NCBI GenBank assembly: GCA_029168955.1
Contig: JAPDOI010001768.1
Location: forward strand, 1 to 64,000
Direction: 5' to 3'
Source: Aplectana chamaeleonis
Lineage: Eukaryota > Nematoda > Chromadorea > Rhabditida > Cosmocercidae
Length of the DNA: 64,000 nucleotides
The notes below the pieces were generated by a model that worked only from the letters and a program-made list of their open reading frames with translations, searched no databases and was not told where the DNA came from. Shown piece after piece: positions 44,352 to 55,820 of this stretch; position 1 is the first letter of the stretch, and every line of letters begins with the position of its first letter. The position numbers were made by a program, and so were the translations under genes.

Positions 44352-45297
44352 TCAAACACAAGACACAAATGACTCATTCTCATAGGTTATAATGACAGCT
44401 GGAGCAGATATAGCGTACGAATTGCATATTCCTAACTGCAAACCAACAATTTTTTTTAAAAAACTTATTAAGGCGGTGTCAAAGCCTTACAGCATTTAGC
44501 GCTTGCTCACAAACTTCGTGATCTTGGCAACGCTTGGCCTCTAAAATACCCTCAAATGACTTATCGACAACAAACTTGTCTAACAATACAAAACAGGCAT
44601 CACTGTTTGCAAGCCACAAGAAAACAATGACAGATCCATAAATGTGCTCTCCATAGAGAATGAGGCAGACTACATCGGGCCTAATTCCCCTCAATCTTTC
44701 CCAATATATCATCGTGCAGAAGGCTTTGTTCTCGTAGCACAAGCGCGAGCTGAAAAGAAACACCCGTTTCTGCTTCAGAATGTACAAGGTTCAGAAATAG
44801 CTTTATGAGAAGCCCGTCGACAGAGCTACCCCCTCCTCTCTCCAACGATCGGTCAAGGCGCTGAGTCACGACTGCGATAATAGCGTACTTGCTAGCGGAC
44901 ACACGCGCGTGGGCACACACCCGCGCACACACACGTGCACAACGCATACGAGCCCTGCTCAGAAATGTAAAAAAATGAGAGTGGGATGTTACTCTACCAC
45001 CCAATGAATGAATAATAACAGTAATGATAGAATTCAAAAAATAATACAAAAATATATGTAAGTAGATCACCTCAACACACAATCCGTGACTGATGTTCCG
45101 AACTCTTCAATAATTTCTTTGTGAGACCTTTGCAACTTGTCAGTCGAAACCACCGAGTGTTTGGGTATGTACCAATCACCAACCAGACATCCATGAAGTG
45201 GGAATCTGAAATCGTGGGAATTGAAAATTTGGAATATAAGTAGGGATGTGGGGTGGAAAAGAGAAATTCGTTACCTGTTTGCCATATTGCTTGCCAT
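44352..45297 (-). CDS. Unknown conserved-looking protein, four exons
   Basis: Exons on the minus strand: 45297-45275, 45205-45071, 44749-44491 and 44435-44352, about 166 residues ending in TGA. All three junctions agree in phase (2, 2, 0) with GTAACG, GTGATC and GTAAGG donors and strong TTTCAG/TTTGCAG acceptors. It starts MASNMAN. An upstream in-frame extension to 45549 exists but is less plausible. The body has a GDWYIPKHSV stretch, a hydrophobic beta-like block (DVVCLILYGEHIYGSVIVFL) and a Cys/His-containing end (AKRCQDHEVC), suggesting a compact alpha/beta fold. No family recognised. The 3' end is uncertain: frames beyond the TGA (to 44273) are also open. It is the middle gene of the minus-strand cluster. 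Confidence 0.62.
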
Positions 45298-45649
45298 TTT
45301 AGAATATAAATGAAGGAACGGCGAGTTGAGTGAGCGGCTCAATTCCTTTTCCATGAGAGAGGAGAGCTCTCGTCGCAATATGAAGCTAAATATGCATGAC
45401 TTGAAAATCGTAACAATAGAAGAGCAGAATGAATGACAGCACTGTTTGATCAACGGCCGTTTGCAATTCGTAGACGTTTGAGAATGATGAAGTTGTATCT
45501 GGCGGTGCATGCGTTCAAAACAGGCCGTCGTCCAATGACGGCGTTCCATTCCTTTCGCTATCTTCCAATACAGCGTGATCGATTAGGCACTGTAATGGGA
45601 CTCCATACCTCGTTTTTTGTCACTGAATAAACAGTGATAAAAAACGGTA

Positions 45650-46244
45650 CTAACGTGCAAATTTTGATGTGAAACATGCGCTCGAGACTTGACTCCAAAG
45701 TCTCTTCAGAAGCACAGCTAGCTCCTTCAAGGAGACAGAGTATTCAGCGCGAAAATCATATTTTTTGAGGGATCGTGCGAGGAGCCAATAAACCATCACG
45801 GCTGCGATTGCACATAGGCTACCACAGAGGCCTTTGGCGGCGATTAACGGGAACATAACCTCCATGATCTGAACCAGAATTGTCGAGTTATAGCACCACA
45901 CAAAAATGAAGGAATGAACTTTCATCTCCCTGGGACAAGGCCACAGGACTCATCGGTTGGGAAATGGTGATCCACGAGCAAACGAGTCTGGTGAGCTCAA
46001 GGGATCTACTCAACCCTCTGATGCGCTGATTCAAGCCAACGAAGATGGAACTCTCCTCTTCTTTTGATGAACGCTTTTCGTTGAGTCCTTTGAGTCCACC
46101 AACCGAAATTAATCTTACGGCAACCTTCTCAGCGGCTGTGCATTTACTCGGATCACTTGTTCCCAAAAGAAATTTGTTCGAATACGTATAATTCTTCACA
46201 AAGTCGAGCGCTGTTGAGATTAATTTTATTTGCGATGTCTTCAT
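45650..46244 (-). CDS. Small predicted membrane protein, at least two exons
   Basis: Exon a begins at ATG 46244 (MKTSQIKLISTALDF) and is open to about 45930. Exon b, 45868-45650, begins after a TTCTGGTTCAG acceptor and ends ...FTSKFAR, stop TAG. Exon b contains a clear transmembrane segment (GLCGSLCAIAAVMVYWLL) followed by a basic, amphipathic tail. The exact donor of exon a is unclear (GTGGCC near 45940 and GTTTGC near 45975 both keep phase 0). A good acceptor (CTTTTCCAG) just upstream of the ATG keeps the frame open, so more 5' exons probably exist in 46290-46700. A loose similarity to peroxisomal Pex11-type proteins crossed my mind but is not supported by a motif. First gene of the cluster. 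Confidence 0.5.
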
Positions 46245-46259
46245 TCTCAACGCAGGGAT

Positions 46260-46700
46260 TTGAGATTTACGATTGAGCAGAGCTGGAAAAGTGGAAGTTT
46301 GAAAAAATACAATCGTTCATGCTGAAAACAATTTTCCAGCCACCATTGAAAATATCGGAATAATCCCTTCCGACAACACGTGGAGTGCATCTAGTCGACA
46401 GTTTTCCATTGGTACCAGCTCCATCATTTGCCTGACACCTGTATATATGGTGAAATTTGAGAAGCAGAGATGATGAAGCATAATTTGATTCACCTTTCAG
46501 TCCGTTTCGACATGCCCGAGCATCGGCAAAAATGCCACTGCCCGTTCTTGTCTAGAACGGATGGAAACATCACATGCCAAGAACAGGTGTTTGTTTTGGT
46601 TCATCACTGACAATGCAAAAATGGCACCCTTGCACTGATCTCCATCCAGGTAACTCAAACAGGCATTTCAGACCCCAAATTAGGCTACATCGAAGCTTCC
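46260..46700 (-). other. Probable upstream exons of the membrane-protein gene, frame unresolved
   Basis: Two blocks bounded by good splice signals (minus acceptor TATATACAG at about 46443, minus donor AAG/GTGAATC at about 46491) are open in several frames. The most protein-like minus readings are MMELVPMENCRLDALHVL in the lower block and DQCKGAIFALSV ... FLACDVSIRSRQERAVAFL in the upper block, but their phases do not join cleanly. Plus-strand frames with splice-like edges also exist (for example KCHCPFLSRTDGNITCQEQ). Coding content seems likely; strand and frame are not settled. Confidence 0.35.
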
Positions 46701-46879
46701 GCCAAAAAAAAACCGACCCGTTAATTCATTCGCATTACCGCGTATGATCTCGCATTTTACCTTGACACTTGGGCATCGAAACTAGTGCCGAAGCAGTAGT
46801 GTCAAAGTACAATACAAGTATTACTCGAAATTGTTATGAGGGCTTTTTGCGTTGCAGCAACGTGCAGAAATTGAGTCCG

Positions 46880-47080
46880 GCACCCGAATAATTGTTTTTT
46901 GGCTTGTCCAATACAGCCTTTGAAAACTAAATTTTGGATATGATACAATCCGTTTTATCACACGTGAGTCTCCGAAGGCCGCTTCGAACGATCTAAAAAA
47001 AACATAGTCTCTTACTTGGATTCCGCACTAACGTTTCCGCACGTTGAAGCAACGCAAAAAGCCTGAATAACGATTCCGAA
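46880..47080. repeat. Degraded relative of the GATACAATC palindrome element
   Basis: Contains TTTGAAAACTAAATTTTGG, GATACAATCCGTTTTATCAC and ACGTTTCCGCACGTTGAAGCAACGC. These match, in order, the repeat in the 16640-16900 insertion (TTTGAAAACCCATTTTTAGG, GATACAATCGATTGTATCAC, TTTTTCGCACGTTTTAACAACGC). The palindrome is now imperfect. Confidence 0.5.
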
Positions 47081-47104
47081 AAAGACGTGCATTTTTTCAT
47101 TTCA

Positions 47105-50060
47105 ATTTGACTTACTTTGACTTAATCGGTTGGCTTTCGCCTGACGCGGTCATTCCGCATCTTCACCGAGGTGCGCCGTCCTAGTAGTCAGCTGTGTCCA
47201 TTTTTCACGGTCTTCAGCCACAATTTGGACACATCCCATCCAGCTGTCACTATTCCATTTCCTGCGAAACGGAACATCGCGCCTGAACTGGCTTTCGATG
47301 CCGAGTGACTTCAAATGCAATTCAACCACATCCGTCCAGAACTTTCGCCTACGCCCAGGTGGCCGTTTCCAGACAGGATTCGGAAGCATTCTTAAAGCGT
47401 GTTGCACGAAACGATCCGGCGTTCTTCTTAGAATATGCCCGAGCAGTCGAAGTCAACTTTCCATTGCTGCTTGAGATGGCGTTAGGAGATGCTGGCACCT
47501 CCCTCGTGTCAAGCGTTGATGTACTGCGTCGATTTCCTTGTAAAGGTCTTCGTTATGGCATACACGCGGCCAGAAATATCCTAGCAAACGCCTAAAAAGC
47601 TTGCTCTCCATGCAATCCAACCTTTCCATCTGCGTCTTCTGTGCTGCCCACGTCTCCGATCCGTACATCATGATAGGGCGAATAGCGGATAGGTAGACCC
47701 GCAACTTGACTTCTTTCGCGATGGTGGTAGACCACAAACACTTGGTTAGAGAATTAAATGCAGACGTAGCTTTCGCACATCGTTGTCGAATATCCGCTGC
47801 ATAACTACCATCGTTCTTCAGCAAACAGCCCAAATAACAGAAATCGTCCACCAGTTCGATACGTTGTCCGTCCACACAAACTCCCGTTGAAGGCCTCTGA
47901 GAGACCCACATCTGCTTGCATTTGTCGGGACGAAGACGAAGTCCATAGGCTGCGGCATACTTCGAAACGAGGTTCACAATCCTTTGCAGTTTTACGTTGT
48001 TTTCAGCGAATGACACAATGTCGTCAGCGTACTCCAGGTCGACAAGGGAGCGTCCTGATGGTGTTAGGATCACATCCGCAGGAAACTGTTCTGCAACTCT
48101 ACGCATGATGTCATCAACGGCGAAGTTGAAAAGAAAAGGTCCTGCAACGGCTCTTTGCCTTACTCCTGTTTTCACCTCGAAAGCTGACGTGAATCCGACA
48201 GGTGTACGAACTGCTGCTGTTGTTCCTTTGTTCATGTCCTCGATTAACCGAACAAACTTTTCCGAGACTCCATCTGCTCGCAGAGCATTGAGCAATCGAC
48301 CACGATGAGGAGAGTCGAACGCAGCTTCAAAGTCCAATAAAGCAAGCTGTAATGGCTTCGAATACCGCTGCCACGATTCAATTACTCTTCTCACGACGAC
48401 ACTTGGTCGACGGTCGATCTTCTAGGTCGAAAACCGGCTTGCTCATCTCTGGTCGTTCTTTCACGATGTTTGATAAGTCGCTCGAGAATGATACGATGAT
48501 AGAAAAACTTCAGACTCAGTCGGCGGTTCCTCACTGACATCGTAATGTGCTCTCTGAACATGCGGAAGCTCAGGTACTGATGGCACTGAACGATTCAGTA
48601 GTGAACTGAAGTAATCCTTCCATATTGGCAGCGTCGCATCACCAACTGCAACTCCATTGGTAGTGTTCAAGACAGGAGAACATCTCTTCATCTTCCCGCT
48701 ATACTGTCGAAGCAACGTGTAGGCTTTCCTCGGATTCTTCTCCTCCCAACCCTTCTCGAACTCCTTAGCTCTACACGTCCACTCTCGCTCGCGGCCACTT
48801 TGAAGCTGCCGACGCAACTTCCTCCTCAGACGCTTTTCCTCCACGAAGTTTCCTGCAGTTCGGAGAGCACATACTCTGTTGTAGGTAGATGTTGTTTTTT
48901 CTGAGACGTAGGCGAATTTCTTCTTAGGCTGTACAACAGGGAAAGCCTCTTTCGAAGCGTCTTGGATGCACTTGACAAAAGAATCCGCTTCGCAAAGTTT
49001 CTTCTTAGTCCGTACTCCGATGTGAATAGAAACGCGTTGTGGAAAATTTCTTCTGCACTCTTCATCTCTGAGACTTGTCATGTCAATCCTCTGGAGAGGC
49101 TGAGCCCCTCGCTTCCTCTTATGAATCCTCGCAGTGAAATTCAACAGAACAGGACGGTGATCCGAATCGAATGCGACATCCCACACAGCTCTAGATCTTC
49201 GAATGTCCGATACTGGAATATTCCTCGTCAGGACATGGTCAAGCTGTAGTTTCAAAGTTGTCATCTTCCGCTTCCGCTGCTCTTCTGGAGATAGCTGGGT
49301 TGGTCCCTGCCACGTAAGCTGATGGCGGCGATGATTCCTCTTGAATGTCGATGCGATAGTCAGACCACTGCGTTCACAAAAGTCGACAAGGCGGTAGCCA
49401 TTGTCCGATGTTTGCTCCACTGGGTAGAACCTTTTACCGAGTACCTCGGATTCCTGATCAAGTCCCATCTTCGCATTTGCCTCAACCGCACGACAACAGC
49501 ATGTTGACAATGTATCCTGGCCAGCAACGTATTGAGTTCCTCATAAAACGCATCCTTCGAATTGTCTTCGGCGGTTACATTGGGCGCATGAGCACTCACT
49601 ATCCACAGATTGAATCCTCTGCGATCCCGCAGTCGTACGAATGCATTCCGGCACGACGTTGAGCCGAACTCCTTGACCATACCATTGAAACTGTGGCTTG
49701 TGACCAAGGACTCCATGAACTCCCTAGGTACGGATCCTAAGGTGTTATGGACCAGAGGCCTTGGTGTGCCGGACGACGACACCTTTATGCAATGTGCGGG
49801 ATACTTTCGCGATATAGTTGTGCACGCTATATCGCTCGAACGTTCCCTGTGTACACTCAAACGTCTGCTGGGTTCAGTAGAAGCAGGGGCACCAACGAGC
49901 AGGTACCAACAGACTTGTATACGCAAGCCCACCCTCATTTCAATCTTGGCATTGAACATTGTTTCGATGACCCCGCCTTGTGTAGCACTGTCCTGCCCGC
50001 CCATTTGAAAATCTCAGCTTTGCTAACGTTGAAGGCTATATTCGCCGAAATCGTCATCGT
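47105..50060 (-). mobile_element. Non-LTR retrotransposon (RTE-like), decayed but nearly full span
   Basis: Minus-strand frames in order: 50004-49360 and 49510-48461 carry the endonuclease (VSAHAPN, NAKMGL, ending AFDSDHRPVLL) and a basic linker. 48394-47453 carries the reverse transcriptase with motif A LDFEAAFDS (residues 20-28), motif B GVRQRAVAGP (77-86, Arg in place of the usual Gly) and catalytic YADD (122-125). 47407-47150 carries the carboxy end (GRRRKFWTDVV). Breaks: a frameshift near 49400-49500, a deletion of about 90 codons at about 48512 that joins TESEVF to RIILERL and removes the fingers region, a frameshift at about 48395 and another after residue ~300 of the RT frame. The 3' end carries TGACTTACTTTGACTTAA-like short repeats typical of RTE tails. 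It cannot transpose. Confidence 0.85.
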
Positions 50061-50260
50061 TAATTGTATAAATTTTCATATATAAAGAATATATGACATG
50101 TGAATTCAGTATCACATCACAAAGTTAGCGATTTCAATCGTATTACTAGATGGCACAAACAAGATGACTGATTTTTGTAATTGAAATGACATTCTGCAGA
50201 CAAAATGGCTGCAAAACTGTTTCAGATCCTATTTCGGACTATGAAGAACGTAGATCCGAG

Positions 50261-50314
50261 AAGTGACGAGTTGGGACAATTTTAGCAAAGTGACGAGTTG
50301 GGACAATTTTAGCA
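50261..50314. repeat. 27-bp tandem duplication
   Basis: AAGTGACGAGTTGGGACAATTTTAGC occurs twice head to tail with a single-base difference at most. Confidence 0.85.
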
Positions 50315-50394
50315 ATTTGCGCGTAAAGGCGCGTGTGTTGTGTGTGCCTGCACAACACGCATTTTATTTGACTCGTGAGTCTCAATGACCGAGG

Positions 50395-50505
50395 CGTCTG
50401 CGAGGATTAGGCCGCGACCCTCGTTTTCAAGTGAAAATTTTTGCGACCCCGGCACCACAACCCGTTGCGAAATTTCGCAACCCCGCCTGACCCTAAGTAG
50501 CCTTC
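50395..50505. repeat. Dispersed repeat with GTTGCGAAATTTCGCAAC palindrome; inverted mate at 54255
   Basis: CCCTCGTTTTCAAGTGAAAATTTTTGCGACCCC and CGTTGCGAAATTTCGCAACCCCGCC here reappear inverted at about 54255-54350 (GGTTGCGAAATTCCGCAACGG, GTCGCAAAAATTCAGGCTTG). The two sites are 3.8 kb apart and flank the retroelement-like block. Confidence 0.7.
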
Positions 50506-50689
50506 TCCACTTCAGCCTCAACAATATTGTGCCACCTACCCAAATAGGCTCACATAAGCGTTGAAATACCAGTGGTACTTCATTAGCAAATAAAACATTT
50601 TTGGTAAAACAACTCTGGAAATCTAGCGTTTCGAGCGGAGGCTGAACGATTTTTTTTTCGCATAATCGGGACAATGAGCAAAACTTGCG

Positions 50690-52015
50690 ATATGGCAGAA
50701 TAATCCCGTTTGTTTCGATCGGATGTCGCGAGTTGCGGCGTTTGCTGCGCGCATAGTTTCGCTTGCAGTTGAAACGCGTTGGAGAGGGACGACTGTCGCG
50801 GGCGCACTAGGGCCGCGTCCTTCGACAAGTTGGAGCTCAGCCAAAGTGGTCAGGCCATGAGCACGACCGATCCCCGCATCGGCGGTGTTCACGTCCCCGG
50901 TGACGTCTGACCTTGGGATTCGCTGCGTGAAGCGTCCCACGCGCAGCTCCTCCGTCTACGGTCGTCGCGTCCAGCCGCCCTAGTGGGCTGACCAGAGTAG
51001 CGGACCTAACCCAAGCAGGGATCGCCTCGGGGTACACCCTTGGCAACCTCCGCATCCTAACCCGGCCTACATGCGAACGGTGGCATGAATATTTAACAGG
51101 GGTCAAACTGGCACGGCCTGCGGTAAGCGGGAACCGCTGTGCACAAACACAATAATAAGAAAAGTAAAAACACTAGAAAAAAAAGGGTGTACTGATTTAT
51201 CCTAATAACATTAAAATCCTACGGTAACTGGGGTCCTTCCAAATCCTTAGGGGGCGCGTTCCTGATCTCCAGGTAGATGGCGAATATGAGGCGGGTGAAT
51301 ACTAGTGAAGAGAATATTGGCGCCTCGTGCGGTAGTTCTGCCTTCCCTCAGCCCTCCTTCAGTAGAAGGCTTAGGTGTGGTCTCGTGCCTGACACCCAGC
51401 TGCGGTGCTGGGCCGGATTCCTCAACAGCAGCTAGCGGGTGCTGCTGGAGGCGACCAGTTTCCTCGCTGCCAGACTATGCGGATAGAAACGGGTATTAAA
51501 CCCGAGAAAGTCTGGCCCTGGCGCTCGCCACCGCGGTGTGGCATTAGGAGCACCAGGTGCGAAGGAAACTGTCCACACCAGGGTAGACAGGAGCCCCAAC
51601 GGCTGGCGGTACATGAGCTCCAGCGCTCAAGTCAACGCTGGATGAGCATGACTCATGCCAGCGGAGGCCGAGCGCGCTCGCTGCACGCGCCGCGCCGGTG
51701 GAGACTGCTGAGGGGGCAGAGGCGAGGGGCGGGGGCCGCCAGACGCACCTGCCAACGAGACAACGCAGGGCGCCGATTAGCAGCCGGCCGCAACCCATGC
51801 CGCCTGACTAGAGCGCGAGACCCGGCACAACGGTGCCCCTCACGAGGAACCCGCGACAACGGCACTACTCAGGACAGAAACGCGGAGTCTCCTCTCGCGC
51901 CTTGCTCTCACCACAAGATCAGAACGACGCTCTCCTTTTCCTTTTCTTCATTACTCGCTATTCAATTTTGTCATTACTCTTGATCTCTCTAAAACACATG
52001 TCAATTGTCTCTCCA
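50690..52015. mobile_element. GC-rich sequence resembling 5' regions of nematode non-LTR elements
   Basis: Markedly more GC-rich than its surroundings and open over long distances on both strands (192 codons on plus from 51405; minus frames 50623-51106). The plus frame is rich in Arg, Gln and Ala (CEGNCPHQGRQEPQRLAVHE-like) and looks like the translated leader that accompanies strongylid retroelements; that resemblance is from memory. No endonuclease or RT motif is present. Treat as a probable truncated element, not a gene. Confidence 0.4.
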
Positions 52016-52157
52016 TCTTCAGAATTCTGAAGTGTATTCCAATTTCCCTGCTCCACGAAAAATGCAGTTTTCTCGTCCGGTTTCATTGATATGAAAATTT
52101 CGCGGGAATCTGATGGAATTTGAAGAGTTATGGAGTTTCAATTCCCCGAAATTTGCA

Positions 52158-52188
52158 TGGATTTTATATTTATATTTATATTTATATT
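52158..52188. repeat. (TTTATA)n microsatellite
   Basis: Four to five perfect hexamer repeats TTTATA in a row. Confidence 0.95.
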
Positions 52189-52227
52189 GCACTCTAGGTG
52201 CGCCATCGACAATGATAGACAAATATG

Positions 52228-52372
52228 TCGGTCACTGGATGAGGGATCGCCGCAACGCTGCTCGGCGGGAAGAATTGCGCGATCAATAGCCACTCTCCCT
52301 CCGTTTTCCCGCGCGCAATTTTTCCCGCCAAGCAGCGTCGCGGCGATCTCTCATCCAAAGATAGACGATAGT
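52228..52372. mobile_element. Hairpin MITE, GGATCGCCGCAACGCTG family
   Basis: GATGAGGGATCGCCGCAACGCTGCTCGGCGGG at the left pairs with CCCGCCAAGCAGCGTCGCGGCGATCTCTCATC at the right. The inner arms are AATTGCGCG / CGCGCAATT around GATCAATAGCCACTCTCC. A second copy is at 62430-62562. Confidence 0.85.
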
Positions 52373-52984
52373 GTGCGCATTTGACACTCCAGAAAAAGAA
52401 AACACAATAGAGAACAGCAACATTATCAACACGAGAAATGACACCAGGACGGCTCTGCTCTCACCTGAACGCCGAAAACAATTTAAATGCTTCTCATATA
52501 CGCAGAAACTTCACCGAGGGATCAAAACTGGTAGAGTCTGATTGAGTTTGGAAACTAGCGATCCCATCAAAGAAACGTTTTGAAAAATTTTTTTCGGGGT
52601 GTATTGATATGATTGTAATGGGATATATAGACAGAGGATACGGCCGACCTCGGCAACGCAACTAGCCGAAGCTATTCTGGGGCGGGCCAATTCAGGTGCC
52701 TCTTTGATCTGTTACGAACCTCAGGCGTAAGACCCAGGCCCAAGGCGCGAATGGCGAACCATGCACCTTGTTGACGTGTATCCTCAGTTGAGTTATCCAA
52801 GGTACCACGTGAATAACACAGTAATATCCTTGACGGTGATCGATAGCAGCCAAACATGAAGATGGAGCTATCTATAAAATTTTGATTGGAGGAGGTAGTC
52901 ATTTTACTATATGTTAGGTATCTAGACAGAGCGACTTCCGGTATCCACGTAATAAGCAGAACAGAAACAGGTTGAGCAACACAT
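52373..52984. other. No gene supported
   Basis: A minus-strand frame at 52672-52902 shows nothing recognisable. The sequence lies between a hairpin MITE and a non-LTR 3' fragment and might include the untranslated tail of the latter. Confidence 0.3.
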
Positions 52985-53329
52985 AAGATTAGAAAGAATC
53001 TCTAAGCCCAATCAAACGCATGAGATCAATTTTCGAGAGTCCTTTCTTGAAGTATGATGTGTTTCTGGCGGTTAGAAGATCCATTGGTAATTTATTAAGC
53101 CAGCTTGAGGTACGATAAAAAAAGGAATTGTCTCGTCGCAATACACGCTTGCATCTAGGTCTGAAAATATGTATATTAAAAGAAGGTCTTCTCAATGCAG
53201 CAGGCCTCATAACCCAGAATCTCGAACGAGTGAGTCTGAGCTCCCCTCTTAGCATTTTGAAAGCCAGGAGTACATCTGCAGCTGTTCGCCGATACAAAAG
53301 CGATTTCAAACCTAATTCTTTTAGCCTCG
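52985..53329 (-). pseudogene. 3' fragment of a CR1/jockey-type non-LTR reverse transcriptase ORF
   Basis: Minus-strand frame of about 115 codons beginning RLKELGLKSLLYRRTAADV and continuing LRLTRSRFWVMRP, RTSSWLNKLP and a Phe-Lys-Lys-Leu-Ser end. This is the carboxy-terminal region that follows the RT domain in CR1/jockey-like elements (short segment before SRFW, then NSLP-type motif and FK-x-L). The catalytic part is missing; the 5' truncation point is at about 53335. It is a different clade from the 47-50 kb element. Confidence 0.7.
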
Positions 53330-53339
53330 CTTCGTTCGT

Positions 53340-54240
53340 TTATTTTACGTTCGTTTCTTGAAAATTTTGGTGAATGTTGATCCGTGGTTCTCGGTTGATC
53401 CGTGAGTAATTTTGTGAGAACCTGCAGTTACTCACTAAGGAAAAGTTTTCTAAAGCAAGAAACTTTAAAAAAAGTTTTATAAATCACTTCTATTATTTGA
53501 ACATTGGTTTGGGCTCCCAGTAAATTTGAACTGTCCAGTGCGCTATGGGCCTTGGAAATCTCAAAATTCTTCGACACAACATGCAATCTCGCCTCCCCTT
53601 TGTTGGTTCCTATTCTGAAACGTGACAAGTGTATTATTTTATTTATATGACCATTCAGGAACTGGACTATTTTAGACTAGGCTGACGTGGAGCCGTGATA
53701 TGGGCTCTTCCAATTTTTAACTTGTCTGTTTTGCTAACAGTTTTCGCACTGCAACCCACACTGTAAGTTCAAAGATTTCTTAACCTTTTTCTGCAACTTC
53801 GCGTGTAAACGTGCCTGTATTTTTCAGTGTATCTAAAGTTTCTGAAACATTGTATTGATTGAAGACGGACAAATGGATGAGATGGTAAAGTTGAAGAGCT
53901 AGTAATGGAAGATAAGCAGGAGAAGACGTATTCCGAACGGCTCTCTTGCATGCTGCAAGGTTCCCGAGTAGTGCTTTGAATAGGATAATTTGATTTTTTT
54001 ATGGTATTTTGACTTTGGCGTGATTAGGGCTTGAAATATTTCTCCGAAAATCGAAGAATTTGTGAAAAATCCGAGCAAAAATTGTATTCATACTACATTC
54101 ATTTTAAATCTGCAACATACGCTGCCGCGGGACGTCTTATGACTTTCTGATATTTTGTAGACACTTTCTATATCGCCCAGAAATTGAGGTTCAGAGCTGC
54201 AGACAATCGCTGGTGCAGCACGCAGACTAAAGATATGTAA
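53340..54240. other. No gene supported
   Basis: AT-rich sequence with short frames only. GATCCGTGGTTCTCGGTTGATCCGTGAG near 53378-53405 is a small duplication. Nothing else recognised. Confidence 0.35.
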
Positions 54241-54359
54241 TTGTGCTGGAACCCCGTGTTACCAGTAGGGTCAAGCGAGGTTGCGAAATTCCGCAACGGG
54301 GCGGGGCTGGGAGTCGCAAAAATTCAGGCTTGAAAACGAAGGTCAGAAAATGAGGATCG

Positions 54360-55050
54360 CAGAAATTTTGGTCCAAAAATAAAAATTTGGTGAGGGCACT
54401 CCAGAAATTTTCGATATTGTTGGTCACCAAAGGGGAGGATCGTATCATTGCTCAGGTTTACGACGCTTGAGCCCGACTACTGGACGAATTTTCGGCGTCT
54501 GATAGTTTTAGTAATCAAATATAAACTGCCCAGAGTTGCGCCTCAAGGGGGGTCGCAAAAATTTTGGCGTTTGGTGAAAGTTGATGGTGGGGGGGGGCGG
54601 TCCCTTCTCGAAAATGCGATATTGCTTGCAAAGCTTGTGGTAATTGAGTACCCGAATTTCGCTTCGATACGAACAGGGCTTACCTTCACTTGCTCCACTA
54701 GCAAGCCGGGCTGCATGCAGCGTGAAATTTGACGGGTGAACCACCAGTGCTAAACGAAACCTTTTCTCAGAGTTGCAGAAAGTGTGAGTCGAAATGACAG
54801 AAGCCATCTGGATATCAGAAGTTTGCTCATAATAGATTCTCGACCAGCCATGGGGGTATTTCCGGGTTTTTCCACTTTTGGAGGCGTTTCTTGAAAATCT
54901 GATGGCCAAAAAAGGCAACTAGAGGTCGGAATTTTATCACCCCTGGTGACGTCGTCCTTTGCGCAATCGCTGATATTATACTTCTTTCGAAGCCGTAATG
55001 TCCACGTCATGGAATTTTACCCTTGTTACATGGACTGTGGTCTGAGAGTT
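54360..55050. other. Overlapping weak frames, no gene supported
   Basis: Plus (54448-54732) and minus (54508-54918, 54750-55010) frames overlap. None has a domain or a coherent splice chain. GGTGGGGGGGGGCGG near 54585 is a G-run. Confidence 0.3.
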
Positions 55051-55111
55051 ATTCCGTAATATTGTGGAGAAGTAAGCTTACAAAACGTGAACTCTTAACT
55101 ACAGTGTCCGC

Positions 55112-55262
55112 GATGGAAACCGTCTACGAGTCTCCACCAGAAATCGAAAGCTGTAGGGCACTTAGCAGCAGCAACTTCGGAAAACAGGTAAAAAGAGCCC
55201 GAAGTAGCCCTACACGGCCGCGAACTTCTGTGAAAAGCACTTTCCCGGCTCACTCCTCATAA
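55112..55262 (+). CDS. Possible small exon or start exon, unknown
   Basis: ATG 55112 opens METVYESPPEIESCRALSSS and stays open to a TAA at 55260. A GTAAAA donor-like site at 55188, right after GGAAAACAG, could end a first exon. Composition (Ser/Pro-rich, then basic RARSSPTRPRTS) looks like a disordered protein start. There is no second exon I can tie to it. Confidence 0.25.
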
Positions 55263-55299
55263 GGGCCACTGATCGAAACAAACAACTGAAAATTGACCC

Positions 55300-55815
55300 C
55301 GAGAAAAAAACAATATTTGAATGGGATACATTTGTTCAATGCGTGCATCATAGGAGATAGTTTTGATCATTTATCCATCGTACATTTTTGGTGGAGTCGA
55401 TTTTTCAGTTGTTTGCTTTTTTCAATGGCCGTTGAGAAGATTGGGCAGGGATCGCGCTCTACATCGAAGTTAAAGGCCGTGTAAGGCTATTGGGATCTCA
55501 TTTTTAGCCATTTCTTCGACTTTGTTTTGATAAAGGCCCCGAACAATTTGAATTCTGGTGGAAACTAGGAGAAGGTTTTTAGGGTGTGCAATGTCTTTTA
55601 TACCCAAACCTACTCGGGTCTATACAAATACGAGTTCTAATACTTCCGAATCCGATTTACAGCTGAGCGAAATTTCGGTGATGTAACCCCCTTTGTTCAG
55701 CGCGGGCCGTTGCGACGCGGTAAACACTGATCAATCATCTGTCCAGTCAGAGCGGAGCAATTGTCGAGGGGCGACCGCCTGCGCTGACTTCTGCAGTCAC
55801 CGTTGTTTCAACCAT
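55300..55815. other. No gene supported
   Basis: Short frames only, no repeats recognised before the TTAA-family element begins. Confidence 0.35.
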
Positions 55816-55820
55816 TTTAA

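Noticed and set aside
51405..51983. 192-codon plus-strand ORF
   Set aside because: GC-rich block open on both strands and resembling retroelement leader sequence. No domain, so not called a gene.
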